Below, piece by piece: positions 1-8,969 of a DNA stretch of 64,000 bases (the stretch's first letter is position 1; each line of letters begins with the position of its first letter). The notes beneath the pieces are model-generated. The model had not been told where the DNA came from and ran no database searches. It saw only the letters and a list, made by a program, of their open reading frames with translations. The translations under genes were made by a program, and so were the position numbers. Origin of the DNA: Leuconostoc fallax KCTC 3537. GTDB lineage: Bacteria; Bacillota; Bacilli; Lactobacillales; Lactobacillaceae. The stretch spans positions 1 through 64,000 of the forward strand of contig NZ_AEIZ01000010.1 of assembly GCF_000165675.1 (NCBI RefSeq). The letters are read 5' to 3'.

Positions 1-136
1 CTGGTTGCGTCATCCCTAACGCACGCGCTATTTCCCGAGTTGTTGTTTGTTCATACCCATTTTTCAAAAATAAAGTTGTTGCCGCGTCCAAAATATGTGT
101 CTTTGAATCACTCGCTACATGTAGCGTATCAGACAT
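1..136 (-). CDS. TetR/AcrR-family transcriptional regulator, N-terminal part (cut by window edge)
   Basis: The first 45 codons of a repressor are visible, starting MSDTLHVASDSKTHILDAAT and running to the left edge. The helix-turn-helix is recognisable: an ILDAATTLFLKNGYEQTTTR stretch followed by EIARALGMTQ, the usual TetR_N pattern. The start is set by a GGAGG ribosome binding site six bases before the ATG. The C-terminal ligand domain lies outside the window, so the target and ligand cannot be judged. Its position just downstream of ltaS on the same strand does not by itself show co-regulation. Confidence 0.85.
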   Translation of the reverse strand, partial: MSDTLHVASDSKTHILDAATTLFLKNGYEQTTTREIARALGMTQP

Positions 137-177
137 GTTCAACCTCCGATATATTTTTACTTTAATCTATCTTAGTG

Positions 178-2313
178 TTACTCTGCACTCCAATCATCAG
201 GGTTTCGTGGTTTAATTCTTGTTGTGTCGCCCTCTTCATCTTCTGCCTCAGGTGCATCTGTGACGTACTGGGACAGTGTTGAGCGATTACCATTCTTAGA
301 AAAAACACTCGTCGACTTGCTTCCTAATGATTTATTAATTCGATTCAAACGATTCAAAGTTGTTTGCTGAGCGTAATCATACTTATCGCTTTGAACGGCT
401 TTAAAGCCCTCTGGTGTATAAAAGCGTAATAAGTTTTTCTGGTTTAAATTATCAGAAATTGCTAATTTTTGATTCACTTGTTTTTGTAATTTAGCAACGC
501 GCTTTGCCGTCTTTTCGTCAGATCCATCAACAACCTGACCAGTCTTAGTATTCCATATTTTACCGGAAATAACAGCTAAATCTGGTGTAATAAAATCTTT
601 ATTTCGAAAAGCTACAAGTTGTTGATGCTGATCACTTAGCAGATCTTGCCCTAATTGCATGTAACGCTGTGTACTAATACCCAATAAATGTTCAACAGTA
701 GGCGCAACATCTATCTCCCCGCCATAGGTATGGTTGACATGTCCGCCCTTATAGTTGGGAATATGAACAATGAAGGGTACGCGTTGTAAGTTAGTATTGT
801 CAAGATCCGTCCATTCATTTGAATTTTTACCTAAGACACCTGCAAGGTACTTATTATCTGTATTAGAGATACCATAATGATCCCCGTACATAACCACCAT
901 CGAATTCTTATACAATCCCGATTTCTTCAAATACGTAAAGAATTCTTTTAATGATTGATCCAAATAATGATTCGTTAAGAAATAATTATCAACTAACTTA
1001 GATCCAGAGTTCGTTGTTTGAAAATTAGGGTCGCGATCAATCTTATCTAAATTATACGGCGTATGGTTGGTAACCGTTAAGAACTTTGCATAAAACGGTT
1101 GTTGCAACTTCTCAAGATAGGGTACAGAATCGTTAAACAACAATTTATCCTTAAGTCCCCAGCCAGTTGCTTTAACACCACTAATGTCAAAGTAAGAACT
1201 GTCAATAAAGTTCTGGTACCCCATGCGTTTGTAAACAACATTTCGCTGATAAAAAGTACCGTTATTACCATGGAAAACTGCGCTTGAATACCCAGACCGC
1301 TGATTTAAAATTGCGGGCATCGCTTGAAATGTCTGATTTTCACCAATTTTTGAAAACAACGAGCCTTGTGGTAAACCAAATGTTGACGTTTCTAACATGT
1401 TTTCAGCATCAGAAGTTTTCCCCTGTCCAACTTGATGGAAAAAGTTATCAAAACTAATCGTCCCCTGTTCGTTAACTAAACTATTTAAAAACGGTGTGAT
1501 TTGTTGACCATTAATTTTTTTACCAATGACAAACTGTTGAAAACTCTCCAAATGTATCACAATCACATTTTTATTCTTAGCAATCCCATAATACTTAGCA
1601 TTAGCATCCGCATGATGTTCTTTTACATATTCTTTAACCGATTGAAGCTCCTCGGGTGTAGCGCTTTTACGAATCTGGTTCGTTTTGTAGGTGTTAATCC
1701 CATCATAAATGGTAAATGGTCCAATTCCCAAATACTTCACCATATATTCTCGATCAAATTGGCGGGTCAATAATTGTGGTCGATCTATATCTGCCAAAAG
1801 AAGATTCACAGCACAAATGAATAATCCTAAACTCGTCATTGCTAGTGGGACCAGTTTGGGTACATGCTTATCCGAGAAACGAATTTTACGTATGACAAAC
1901 AATACCAAAATAATGATGATATCTAACCAAAATAAAATATCATGGACCCCAAGAGCAATCGAACCAGCGACTTTTGAACCTTGATTGACTGCACTATACC
2001 CCAAAATAGTATTGACAGACATGAAGTCCGAAAATTCACGAAAATAAACGACATTCAAGTAAAGTAACATCGTTAAAATTAAATCGATAAGAATTAATGC
2101 GCCATAATATAGCACTTTTGGGCGAATAAATAGTGCCAAACTAAATATTAAAACCGTAAAGCCAATCGGATTGGCTAACATCAAGAATACTTGTAATGGA
2201 TCTTGAACATGCAACCATTCAAAATCAGCACCGTACGCCAAAATTGTTTTCATGGTAAACAAAATAATCAACCACCAAAAAAACCAATTCGTGTATTGAG
2301 CTGTTTTTGCCAA
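178..2313 (-). CDS. ltaS: Lipoteichoic acid synthase (LtaS-type phosphoglycerol transferase)
   Basis: Polymerises glycerol-phosphate from phosphatidylglycerol onto a glycolipid anchor at the outer membrane face. The 711-residue protein has about five N-terminal membrane helices (roughly residues 10-175), then an extracellular sulfatase-fold domain. Catalytic landmarks are clear: HLESF with Glu256, GQGKT with the nucleophile Thr300, NHTPY with His418 and GDHYG with Asp478/His479. Thr300 falls at the same number as in Staphylococcus aureus LtaS. The tail after about residue 690 is acidic. The start used is a TTG directly after an in-frame stop with no clear ribosome binding site; the next ATG, codon 21, would cut the first helix. 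Confidence 0.9.
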   Translation of the reverse strand: MAKTAQYTNWFFWWLIILFTMKTILAYGADFEWLHVQDPLQVFLMLANPIGFTVLIFSLALFIRPKVLYYGALILIDLILTMLLYLNVVYFREFSDFMSVNTILGYSAVNQGSKVAGSIALGVHDILFWLDIIIILVLFVIRKIRFSDKHVPKLVPLAMTSLGLFICAVNLLLADIDRPQLLTRQFDREYMVKYLGIGPFTIYDGINTYKTNQIRKSATPEELQSVKEYVKEHHADANAKYYGIAKNKNVIVIHLESFQQFVIGKKINGQQITPFLNSLVNEQGTISFDNFFHQVGQGKTSDAENMLETSTFGLPQGSLFSKIGENQTFQAMPAILNQRSGYSSAVFHGNNGTFYQRNVVYKRMGYQNFIDSSYFDISGVKATGWGLKDKLLFNDSVPYLEKLQQPFYAKFLTVTNHTPYNLDKIDRDPNFQTTNSGSKLVDNYFLTNHYLDQSLKEFFTYLKKSGLYKNSMVVMYGDHYGISNTDNKYLAGVLGKNSNEWTDLDNTNLQRVPFIVHIPNYKGGHVNHTYGGEIDVAPTVEHLLGISTQRYMQLGQDLLSDQHQQLVAFRNKDFITPDLAVISGKIWNTKTGQVVDGSDEKTAKRVAKLQKQVNQKLAISDNLNQKNLLRFYTPEGFKAVQSDKYDYAQQTTLNRLNRINKSLGSKSTSVFSKNGNRSTLSQYVTDAPEAEDEEGDTTRIKPRNPDDWSAE

Positions 2314-2338
2314 TTACTTGGTGCTAATGTTGTCGTCC

Positions 2339-2358
2339 AAAAATTTTGCAAAATTTTT
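2339..2358. promoter_or_regulatory. 20-bp perfect A/T-tract palindrome in the ltaS leader
   Basis: AAAAATTTTGCAAAATTTTT is its own reverse complement. It lies between the ltaS start and the extended -10 element at 2370-2375, so it would be near the 5' end of the ltaS transcript. It could be an operator or a leader hairpin; nothing in the sequence decides between them. Confidence 0.5.
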
Positions 2359-2369
2359 TCATAATCTTT

Positions 2370-2375
2370 ATTATA
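2370..2375 (-). promoter_or_regulatory. Extended -10 promoter of ltaS
   Basis: On the minus strand the sequence reads TTGGTATAAT, a consensus TATAAT with the extended TG motif. No good -35 hexamer is placed upstream. It would give a leader of about 50 bases before the TTG start of ltaS. Confidence 0.55.
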
Positions 2376-2384
2376 CCAATATCA

Positions 2385-2414
2385 TTCAAAATAATAATAA
2401 AACTTTGTTAAAAT
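2385..2414 (+). promoter_or_regulatory. Promoter of the GNAT gene, apparently giving a leaderless mRNA
   Basis: A TTCAAA hexamer and a TAAAAT hexamer are separated by 18 bases. The ATG of the acetyltransferase begins seven bases after the -10 element, about where transcription should start. No ribosome binding site precedes the ATG. Confidence 0.5.
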
Positions 2415-2420
2415 ATAGAC

Positions 2421-2861
2421 ATGACAATTAAAATTAAACATGCCTATGGATTAGGTGAAATTCAACAAGATGCCCGTATGATTCGCCAAGCAGTCTTTGT
2501 TGAGGAACAAGGCTTTAGTGCACAAGATGAATACGACCATTTAGATAGTACTACAATTCACATCGTTGCCTATACGAATACCCAAGCCGTCGCTACTGCA
2601 CGTCTACATGAAGAACAATTAGGTACATGGCATATCCAACGTGTTGCAACACTAGCTAGCATGCGTCATCAAGGTATCGGTCGCTTACTCTTTGATGAAA
2701 TCGAAGCATTAGCGCCACAGTTTAACATTCATACATTAACTTTAGGTGCGCAGCTTCAGGCGCGTCATTTCTATGAGCAACTTGGCTTCAACAGTCATGG
2801 TGATATATTTTTAGATGCCAATGTACCACATATCGAAATGATTAAGCTCTTAAACAGATAA
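2421..2861 (+). CDS. GNAT-family N-acetyltransferase
   Basis: A 146-residue single-domain acetyltransferase. The acetyl-CoA binding motif A is seen around residues 75-95 as RVATLASMRHQGIGRLLFDE, followed by the FYEQLGF element near residue 118 typical of the ElaA/YjcF group. The opening RQAVFVEEQGF also fits that group. The acceptor cannot be predicted. It is a lone plus-strand gene between ltaS and a convergent operon. It has no ribosome binding site and its ATG sits where the transcript should begin. Confidence 0.85.
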   Translation: MTIKIKHAYGLGEIQQDARMIRQAVFVEEQGFSAQDEYDHLDSTTIHIVAYTNTQAVATARLHEEQLGTWHIQRVATLASMRHQGIGRLLFDEIEALAPQFNIHTLTLGAQLQARHFYEQLGFNSHGDIFLDANVPHIEMIKLLNR

Positions 2862-2890
2862 AAATACGCTGCCGTAGCAACGTATTTTTA
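2861..2890. terminator. Bidirectional hairpin terminator
   Basis: AAAATACG and CGTATTTT pair around a 12-base loop, followed by a T-rich tract. It begins at the stop of the GNAT gene and serves the convergent DUF6681-like gene as well. Confidence 0.7.
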
Positions 2891-2900
2891 TTTTAAGCAA

Positions 2901-3694
2901 CTATCCTTTTTTGTCATCATATGCAATTTCAACATGTAATCGATATGGCAACGTCACGGTCTGGAGCTCTCGTCGACCATTAACATGACTTGGACCGCCT
3001 AAAATGAGGACCGTAGCTGCAGCTAAATTATACTGAGCGGCTACAGTTTCAACATCCGTCAAACCAATTTTACGGACATAACCAACTGGCATTGCACGTA
3101 ATTGATTGACCCCAGCCATTATAACGGTATCACTTGCTATCTTTTCAATAGTAAAATAAGGTACTAATGTTCCGGGATAATTGGCACTAATAGCACCTTC
3201 TTGCGCAATAATTGCACGTTGTGCCGTTTCATCAAGTTCACCAAAATCTTGATGCAATACACCACTCTCCTGTAAGGATTGGGCTAACATATCAATATTT
3301 CTTTGATGAATATCATTTATCTCTACCGATGCTTCCATCACATGATCGCGCTGATATAAGCCATGAATCGGCATAATAACTGCTCGCTTTTTTCTACTTT
3401 TTCTTCGTGTGGTCCACCAAGCAGTTTTTCCACATGCGGTGAAATATCCCACTTTGTTCGCTTATTCGTAAAGTAATATAAAATATTTAATATTACAAAA
3501 TATAATAAACCAATAAATAAGCCAAGTAGCAACGTTCCACGTAACCAACGCCCATTATCGTAAAATCGCCAAGCAAGATAAAGTAAATACCATATACCAC
3601 CTGCACCAACGATTGTATAAATACGCCCTCGCGTTTTACTAGCAGTTGTGAAATATCCCAAATAATGATTAACTAAGTCTAAAATTGTTAGCAT
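2901..3694 (-). pseudogene. DUF6681-like membrane protein, split as read by a one-base frameshift
   Basis: Two overlapping reading frames (3338-3694, then 2901-3452) join into one protein of about 264 residues if the A6 run (minus strand) at 3388-3393 has one more A; the fusion then reads EEKVEKKRAVIMPIHG. The N-terminus has MLTILDLVNHYLGYF and two membrane helices, which I associate with the Lactobacillales family DUF6681. The C-terminal half is soluble. Function is unknown. The ATG overlaps the stop of the upstream Ser-rich gene as TAATG, so the two are probably co-translated. The frameshift fits the assembly-wide homopolymer pattern and is probably not real. Confidence 0.6.
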
Positions 3695-4173
3695 TACTGG
3701 TCTCCTTGAGCATTAGCAGCATTTTGATTGTTGTTAACTGTAGAACTCGATTGCACTGAACTTGAAGATTGAACACTAGAACTTTGCGTATCACTTGCTG
3801 AACGATTTTGAACAGAACTACTATCCGCGGCCGATTGTTCACTATTAGCTGATGAGGATTGCGTCGAGTTGCTAGCTGATGATGTGCTGTCGGAAGTAGC
3901 ACTACTTTGCGAAGAAGACTTGTCTTGTGATGCATCACTTTCACTACTTGACGTCTCATCATCATCGGTTGAACTGCTACTTTTTGAATTATCAGATTGT
4001 GATTCACCTGATGATAATGTACTGCTACTTCTTTGAACCGTTGTCTGCGATTGGACAGTACCACCCTCAGACGTGCCAGTTGCCACGTTAACTGCTAAAT
4101 TGGCAGCACTAATTGCGACAACTAATGACACAATAGCTGATGGTGTTAAAAATGGGGGTGTTCGATAAGCCAT
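3694..4173 (-). CDS. Ser-rich low-complexity exported protein
   Basis: A 159-residue protein with one hydrophobic segment near residues 10-32 (PSAIVSLVVAISAANLAVNV). The rest consists almost entirely of Ser, Asp, Thr, Gln and Asn. This looks like a membrane-anchored extracellular linker or stalk; no LPxTG motif is present. It is followed with an overlapping stop/start by the DUF6681-like gene. No family is recognised with confidence. Such low-complexity tracts change quickly, so its length is probably variable between strains. Confidence 0.65.
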   Translation of the reverse strand: MAYRTPPFLTPSAIVSLVVAISAANLAVNVATGTSEGGTVQSQTTVQRSSSTLSSGESQSDNSKSSSSTDDDETSSSESDASQDKSSSQSSATSDSTSSASNSTQSSSANSEQSAADSSSVQNRSASDTQSSSVQSSSSVQSSSTVNNNQNAANAQGDQ

Positions 4174-4455
4174 ATTCGTTTCCTTATAAATTACTTCTCA
4201 AAATTGCAATTTCTATTTTAGTGTAGTTACTATTATACGCATTTCTGGGTTAAACAGAGATAAAATACAAACGAAAACCCGCAAATAATTGCGGGCGGAC
4301 CAGTTTATAAAATATTTTTGGGAGATTTTTATTTTTTGGGAGATTGAGATTGGAGAGAGAGAAGTCCGTTGATTCGTTTTTGTATCAACTTTTGTTGATG
4401 GTTATACTATAATAGGTGTAAATTAAACGAAAATAAAAAGGACGGTATCACTATC
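4174..4455. other. Intergenic region with short repeats
   Basis: No gene is seen. It contains a small GC hairpin (CCCGCAA/TTGCGGG near 4277-4294). Two copies of TTTTTGGGAGATT lie about 20 bases apart near 4315-4350, followed by a purine-rich GAGATTGGAGAGAGAG stretch. The promoter of the HAD gene is at the right end. Confidence 0.5.
4380..4408 (+). promoter_or_regulatory. Promoter of the HAD phosphatase gene with an inverted repeat in its spacer
   Basis: TTGTAT and TATACT are separated by 17 bases. The spacer is largely filled by an inverted repeat at 4384-4399, ATCAAC then TTTT then GTTGAT. This placement suits a repressor operator. The repressor is not known. Confidence 0.5.
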
Positions 4456-5232
4456 ATGACAGCATATAAAACTTATTTAATTGATCTAGATGGGACGATT
4501 TATCACGGTCAGAAACGCTTACCCAGTGGTAAACGCTTTATTGAACGTTTAAAAGAATCCAATGCGCATTATTTATTTGTCACGAATAATTCAACTTTAA
4601 CAACTGCTGATGTGGCTAAAAATCTCTCCGAAAATCATGATATTCCGACCACTGCAGACCAAGTTTATACGAGCGCTTTAGCCACTGCTGATTATCTTAA
4701 AAGTCATGCCGAGCCAAACCAAAAGCGCGTCTTTATGGTCGGTGAGGCAGGACTAGGTGAAGCACTGACAAGTAGAGGTTTTGAACTTGTCAATGACGAA
4801 CAGGCTGATTTTGTTGTCGCTGGATTAGACCGCCAATTCACTTATGAAAAATTAACAACAGCTACTTTAGCCATTCAAAACGGTGCCCAATTTATTGCAA
4901 CTAATCGCGATACGAATTTACCGAATGAACGTGGTATGTTGCCTGGTGCTGGTTCTTTGATCGCCGCCATTGAAACAGCTACTGCAACACACCCTGTTGT
5001 TATTGCTAAGCCAGAACTTCCCATCATGACTGGCGCATTGGCTCTTGCTAATGTCGCACCTAGTGAAGCACTTATGGTTGGTGATAACTACAACACAGAT
5101 ATTCTAGCTGGTATTAATGCACATATCGATACTTTATTAGTTTATTCAGGCGTATCAACGCCGGAAGAAATTGCAAAAGTTTCAACAAAGCCAACATATA
5201 CTGTCACAACATTAGACGAGTGGAAAATTTGA
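4456..5232 (+). CDS. HAD superfamily IIA phosphatase (NagD/TIGR01457-like)
   Basis: A 258-residue hydrolase. Motif I is LIDLDGTIYHG near residue 10 with the nucleophile and acid Asp pair; motif II is FVTNNST near residue 43; motif IV is MVGDNYNTDILAGI near residue 207. The C2-type cap between motifs II and III places it in the NagD-like group, whose members dephosphorylate small sugar or nucleotide phosphates. The substrate cannot be read from sequence. Its 3' end overlaps the 3' end of busR, which converges from the other strand. Confidence 0.88.
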   Translation: MTAYKTYLIDLDGTIYHGQKRLPSGKRFIERLKESNAHYLFVTNNSTLTTADVAKNLSENHDIPTTADQVYTSALATADYLKSHAEPNQKRVFMVGEAGLGEALTSRGFELVNDEQADFVVAGLDRQFTYEKLTTATLAIQNGAQFIATNRDTNLPNERGMLPGAGSLIAAIETATATHPVVIAKPELPIMTGALALANVAPSEALMVGDNYNTDILAGINAHIDTLLVYSGVSTPEEIAKVSTKPTYTVTTLDEWKI

Positions 5233-5868
5233 TTTTCCGCTTTTTATTTTACACATCATAAAAAAGCCACGAACAGACTGTACACTCGTCTCAGAACCCA
5301 CAAAATAAATAATATCGTGCAGTTCAATAACAGAATAAGGACCAGGTGAGATGACTAACTCACCTTCATGCATAATAGCAACCAAAGTGGCACCCGTCTT
5401 TTGCCAGAAATTCATATCCCCAATAGATTGTCCTAATTGAGGTGATACTTCCGACATTTCTAATTCATAAGGTGTCAACGGATTATGCCGTTGCATTTGT
5501 TCTGTTCTTTCCGTTAATTTAACGAGAATATTGGAAAGATGTGTTAATTCTTGTTTTTGGTTTTCAATACTTGTATGTACATCATCTTGTAATTGCTTCA
5601 AATCTGATGATTGCTGCATCTGGCTGATAAATGCTTTGGCTTTATCTCTTGATGTAATGGTTACACCACTACCCTGTTGTGTGCTAACAATACCCAAATC
5701 AGCAAGAATACTAATCGCTTTGCGCGCCGTTTCAGAAGACACACCATACGTCGTTGCTAATGTAGAGCGTGCATGTAATTTTGTACCAACGTCAATTTGA
5801 CGATTGATAATTTGTTCAGCAATCAAATATGCAATTTGCCGATATCGTGGTTGTCTGATTTTTTTCAT
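5212..5868 (-). CDS. busR: BusR-type GntR repressor with RCK_C domain
   Basis: Repressor of the adjacent betaine transporter. After MKKIRQPRYRQIAYLIAEQ comes a GntR winged helix (to about residue 75), a predicted coiled coil (about 85-140, rich in Gln, Glu and Leu) and an RCK_C/TrkA_C domain (about 145-215). In characterised BusR proteins this last domain binds cyclic di-AMP, which strengthens DNA binding. The in-frame ATG upstream (5934) lies inside its own promoter, so I start at 5868. The domain order plus the divergent busAA-busAB operon makes the assignment firm; c-di-AMP binding is inferred from the family. Confidence 0.87.
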   Translation of the reverse strand: MKKIRQPRYRQIAYLIAEQIINRQIDVGTKLHARSTLATTYGVSSETARKAISILADLGIVSTQQGSGVTITSRDKAKAFISQMQQSSDLKQLQDDVHTSIENQKQELTHLSNILVKLTERTEQMQRHNPLTPYELEMSEVSPQLGQSIGDMNFWQKTGATLVAIMHEGELVISPGPYSVIELHDIIYFVGSETSVQSVRGFFMMCKIKSGKSNFPLV

Positions 5869-5906
5869 AATTAATTCATACCATATCTCTTGTCTATTTA
5901 CAATCA

Positions 5907-5934
5907 ATTCTATAAATTTGACACAAAGTGACAA
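5907..5934 (-). promoter_or_regulatory. busR promoter
   Basis: On the minus strand TTGTCA (5929-5934) and TAGAAT (5907-5912) are 16 bases apart. Its -35 lies within the spacer of the divergent busAA promoter, so the two promoters overlap face to face. Confidence 0.55.
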
Positions 5935-5946
5935 CTTGTGTAAAAT
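5918..5946 (+). promoter_or_regulatory. busAA promoter
   Basis: A consensus TTGACA (5918-5923) and TAAAAT (5941-5946) are separated by 17 bases. This strong promoter lies about 58 bases before the busAA start and contains the BusR-like operator in its spacer. Confidence 0.75.
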
Positions 5947-5961
5947 TTTAAGTGGTCACTT
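5921..5961. promoter_or_regulatory. BusR operator region
   Basis: AGTGACA at 5927-5933 sits inside a larger inverted repeat (ACACAA at 5921-5926, TTGTGT at 5936-5941). A second imperfect palindrome, AAGTGGTCACTT, lies at 5950-5961. AGTGACA paired with its complement is the half-site known for BusR. The elements cover both divergent promoters, consistent with simultaneous repression of busR and busAA. Confidence 0.6.
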
Positions 5962-6004
5962 TATCTTTTACAAAAAGGATAAAGTAGAGTAATTTGGAGG
6001 ATGT

Positions 6005-7204
6005 ATGCCTAAAGTAGAAATAAAACACTTAACAAAAATATTTGGCAAACGAATTAAACCCGCACTAGAACTTGTTAAACAACGCGTCTCTAAGAATGAA
6101 ATCTTAGAACGTACCGGCAGTACCGTCGGTGTTTACGATATCAATATGTCTATTAACGAAGGTGAAATTTTCGTTATTATGGGATTATCCGGATCTGGAA
6201 AATCGACATTAATTCGGCTACTTAATCGACTAATTGAGCCTACCTCAGGTACCATGATGATTGATGGTTCTGACATCGCAAAGCTCAATAAGAAAGAAAT
6301 GATTGAAGTTAGACGTAAAACAATGAGCATGGTGTTCCAAAATTTTGGACTATTTCCACATCGTACTATTTTAGAAAACACAGAATATGGTCTAGAAGTG
6401 CAAGGTGTTCCCGTTAAAGAACGTCGTGAACGTGCTGAAAAGGCCTTAGCTAACGCTAAACTATTGGACTTTAAAGACCAGTACCCTGACCAATTATCAG
6501 GTGGTATGCAACAACGTGTCGGCTTAGCAAGAGCTTTAACAAACGACCCCGAGATTTTATTAATGGATGAGGCTTTCTCTGCTTTGGATCCATTGGTGCG
6601 TCGTGAAATGCAAGATGAATTGCTTGATTTACAAGCCAGTGTTCAAAAAACGATTATCTTCATTAGTCATGATTTAAATGAAGCGCTTCGTATCGGTGAT
6701 CGCATTGCCATCATGAAAGATGGTCAACTCATGCAAGTTGGTACTGGTGAAGAAATCTTGACACAACCAGCTAATGAATATGTCCGCTCTTTCGTTGAAG
6801 ATGTTGATCGTTCTAAAGTGCTGACAGCTGAAAACATTATGATTCCAGCATTAACAGCAAATATAGAGGTCGATGGTCCTACTGTCGCCCTACGAAAAAT
6901 GATGGCAGAAGAAGTTAGTGGGTTAGTTGCTGTTGATCGTCATCGTCATTTACATGGTTATTTATCTTCGGATAGCGCTATTGAAGCACGTCGCGAGAAG
7001 GTACCATTGAAGGATGTTTTGGATAAAATGCCGTCAGTGAGTCATGATACAGTTATCATGGACCTAATGCCTTTGATTTACGATTCTCCTACCCCATTAG
7101 CTGTTACTAAAAATGACAAATTAATTGGTGTTATTATTCGAGGCCGTGTGTTAGAAGCATTGGCAGATAGTACATCAGACGAGGAGGAGACGATCGATGT
7201 TTAA
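6005..7204 (+). CDS. busAA: Glycine betaine/proline ABC transporter ATP-binding subunit
   Basis: Energises osmoprotectant uptake. The 399-residue protein has Walker [10 protein letters not shown] (about residue 59), Q-loop [10 protein letters not shown], signature [13 protein letters not shown], Walker B ILLMDEAF and switch FISHDLNEA. From about residue 270 come tandem CBS domains, which in OpuA-type ATPases sense ionic strength or bind cyclic di-AMP. GGAGG lies just before the ATG at 6005; a nearer ATG at 6001 is too close to it. The last codons overlap the start of busAB, so the two are translationally coupled. Confidence 0.95.
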   Translation: MPKVEIKHLTKIFGKRIKPALELVKQRVSKNEILERTGSTVGVYDINMSINEGEIFVIMGLSGSGKSTLIRLLNRLIEPTSGTMMIDGSDIAKLNKKEMIEVRRKTMSMVFQNFGLFPHRTILENTEYGLEVQGVPVKERRERAEKALANAKLLDFKDQYPDQLSGGMQQRVGLARALTNDPEILLMDEAFSALDPLVRREMQDELLDLQASVQKTIIFISHDLNEALRIGDRIAIMKDGQLMQVGTGEEILTQPANEYVRSFVEDVDRSKVLTAENIMIPALTANIEVDGPTVALRKMMAEEVSGLVAVDRHRHLHGYLSSDSAIEARREKVPLKDVLDKMPSVSHDTVIMDLMPLIYDSPTPLAVTKNDKLIGVIIRGRVLEALADSTSDEEETIDV

Positions 7205-8906
7205 TATTCCTAAAATACCATTGGGACCTTGGGTCAAAGACGGTGTTGATTGGTTAACAGATAATTTAAACGGTTTCTTTTCAGCTATTCAGCATGCTGG
7301 CCAAACGGTTATGGATGGCTTGACAACCGGTTTAACTGCAATACCAATACCAATCATGATTATTGGTATAACATTAATCGCTGTCCTTACTGCAAACAAG
7401 AAATTTGGCTTTCCTATCTTTGCTTTCTTTGGCTTAGTTCTAGTCGCTAACCAAGGTTTGTGGGAAGACCTAATGAACACGTTAACTTTAGTTGTTATGG
7501 CCAGTGTGATTTCACTGATTATCGGTGTACCACTAGGTATTTTAGCCGCTAAATCTGACCGTGCACGTGCCATTATTCAACCAATACTAGATTTCATGCA
7601 GACAATGCCTGGTTTCGTCTATTTGATACCAGCCGTTGCATTCTTCGGTATTGGCGTCGTACCAGGTGTTTTTGCCTCAATTATCTTCGCCCTACCGCCA
7701 ATGGTACGCATGACTAATTTAGGTATTCGACAAGTACCAACTGATTTAGTCGAAGCCGCTGATTCATTTGGTAGCACACCGTGGCAAAAATTAATTAAAT
7801 TAGAATTACCAACTGCTAAGAATACAATTCTTGCAGGTGCTAATCAAACTATTATGCTAGCGTTATCCATGGTTGTGACTGCCTCAATGATTGGTGCGCC
7901 TGGACTTGGTCGTGGTGTTTTGGCAGCTGTTCAGCATGCTGACGTTGGTTCAGGTTTCGTCAATGGTCTGGGCTTGGTTATTTTGGCCATTATTATTGAC
8001 CGCTTCACTCAAAAACTCAGTAGCAATTCACGGCAACAGTCTGATAGCAGGTCACCGATCAAGAAATGGTTAGTTTTAGCTACGGCCATTGTCATGATCG
8101 GTAGTGGTGTTGTCAATCACTTAATGTCAAATCAAAGTACTGGTAAACAGGTTAACCTTGTTTATGTTGAATGGGATTCAGAAGTTGCTTCTAACAATGT
8201 CTTAGCAGAGGCAATGCGCCAGCATGGCTATAAAGTTAACATGACGCCGCTGGACAATGCTGTTGTATGGCAATCAGTCGCCAGTGGTCAAGCAGATGCT
8301 TCAATCTCTGCTTGGTTACCTAATACTCATAAAGCATTAGCCCAAAAATACAAAAATGATGTCACAAATCTTGGCCCTAACCTTAAGGGTGTTAAAACCG
8401 GCCTTGTCGTGCCTGACTATATGGACGTTAATTCAATCGCCGATTTATCTAATCAAGCTAACAAAACAATTACCGGTATTGAACCTGGTGCCGGTATTAT
8501 GACATCTACAAATAAGGCTATGAAAGACTATAGTAATTTATCAGATTGGAAATTAACTTCTTCTTCTTCTGGTGCAATGGCTATTGCCTTAGAGCGTGCC
8601 TATAAGAATCATCAAGATATTGTCATTACTGGTTGGTCCCCACACTGGTTGTTTAGTAAATATAAGTTAAAGTACTTAGAAGATCCAAAACAATCAATGG
8701 GTAAAACTGAAAACATTGAAACAATCGTTCGTAAAGATCTTAAGCAAGATAAGCCGGACGTCTATAAGATTTTCAATAATTTCCATTGGACTTCTCAAGA
8801 TATGCAATCTGTTATGTTAGATGTTCAAAACGGTAAGTCACCCGAACAAGCTGCTAAAAATTGGATAAGCCAACATAAATCCGAAGTTGATAGCTGGTTC
8901 AAATAA
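7197..8906 (+). CDS. busAB: Glycine betaine ABC transporter permease fused to substrate-binding domain
   Basis: A 569-residue fusion. Residues 1-280 form the membrane permease, with the coupling motif near [21 protein letters not shown] linker helix near residue 290 leads to an OpuAC-type binding domain (about 310-569) starting [15 protein letters not shown]. The permease-binding-protein fusion is standard for OpuA/BusA of lactic acid bacteria. Tryptophans of the binding half (WLPNTH, GWSPHW) resemble the betaine cage. It overlaps busAA by eight bases and is followed by a strong terminator. Confidence 0.94.
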   Translation: MFNIPKIPLGPWVKDGVDWLTDNLNGFFSAIQHAGQTVMDGLTTGLTAIPIPIMIIGITLIAVLTANKKFGFPIFAFFGLVLVANQGLWEDLMNTLTLVVMASVISLIIGVPLGILAAKSDRARAIIQPILDFMQTMPGFVYLIPAVAFFGIGVVPGVFASIIFALPPMVRMTNLGIRQVPTDLVEAADSFGSTPWQKLIKLELPTAKNTILAGANQTIMLALSMVVTASMIGAPGLGRGVLAAVQHADVGSGFVNGLGLVILAIIIDRFTQKLSSNSRQQSDSRSPIKKWLVLATAIVMIGSGVVNHLMSNQSTGKQVNLVYVEWDSEVASNNVLAEAMRQHGYKVNMTPLDNAVVWQSVASGQADASISAWLPNTHKALAQKYKNDVTNLGPNLKGVKTGLVVPDYMDVNSIADLSNQANKTITGIEPGAGIMTSTNKAMKDYSNLSDWKLTSSSSGAMAIALERAYKNHQDIVITGWSPHWLFSKYKLKYLEDPKQSMGKTENIETIVRKDLKQDKPDVYKIFNNFHWTSQDMQSVMLDVQNGKSPEQAAKNWISQHKSEVDSWFK

Positions 8907-8921
8907 TTAAATGATTGCAAT

Positions 8922-8955
8922 AAAAAAACTACCTTAATCATTAAGGTAGTTTTTT
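8922..8955. terminator. Terminator between busAB and the MFS gene
   Basis: ACTACCTTAA and TTAAGGTAGT form a perfect stem with flanking A and T runs, so it can stop transcription from both sides. Confidence 0.8.
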
Positions 8956-8969
8956 ATATGCTCATAATA

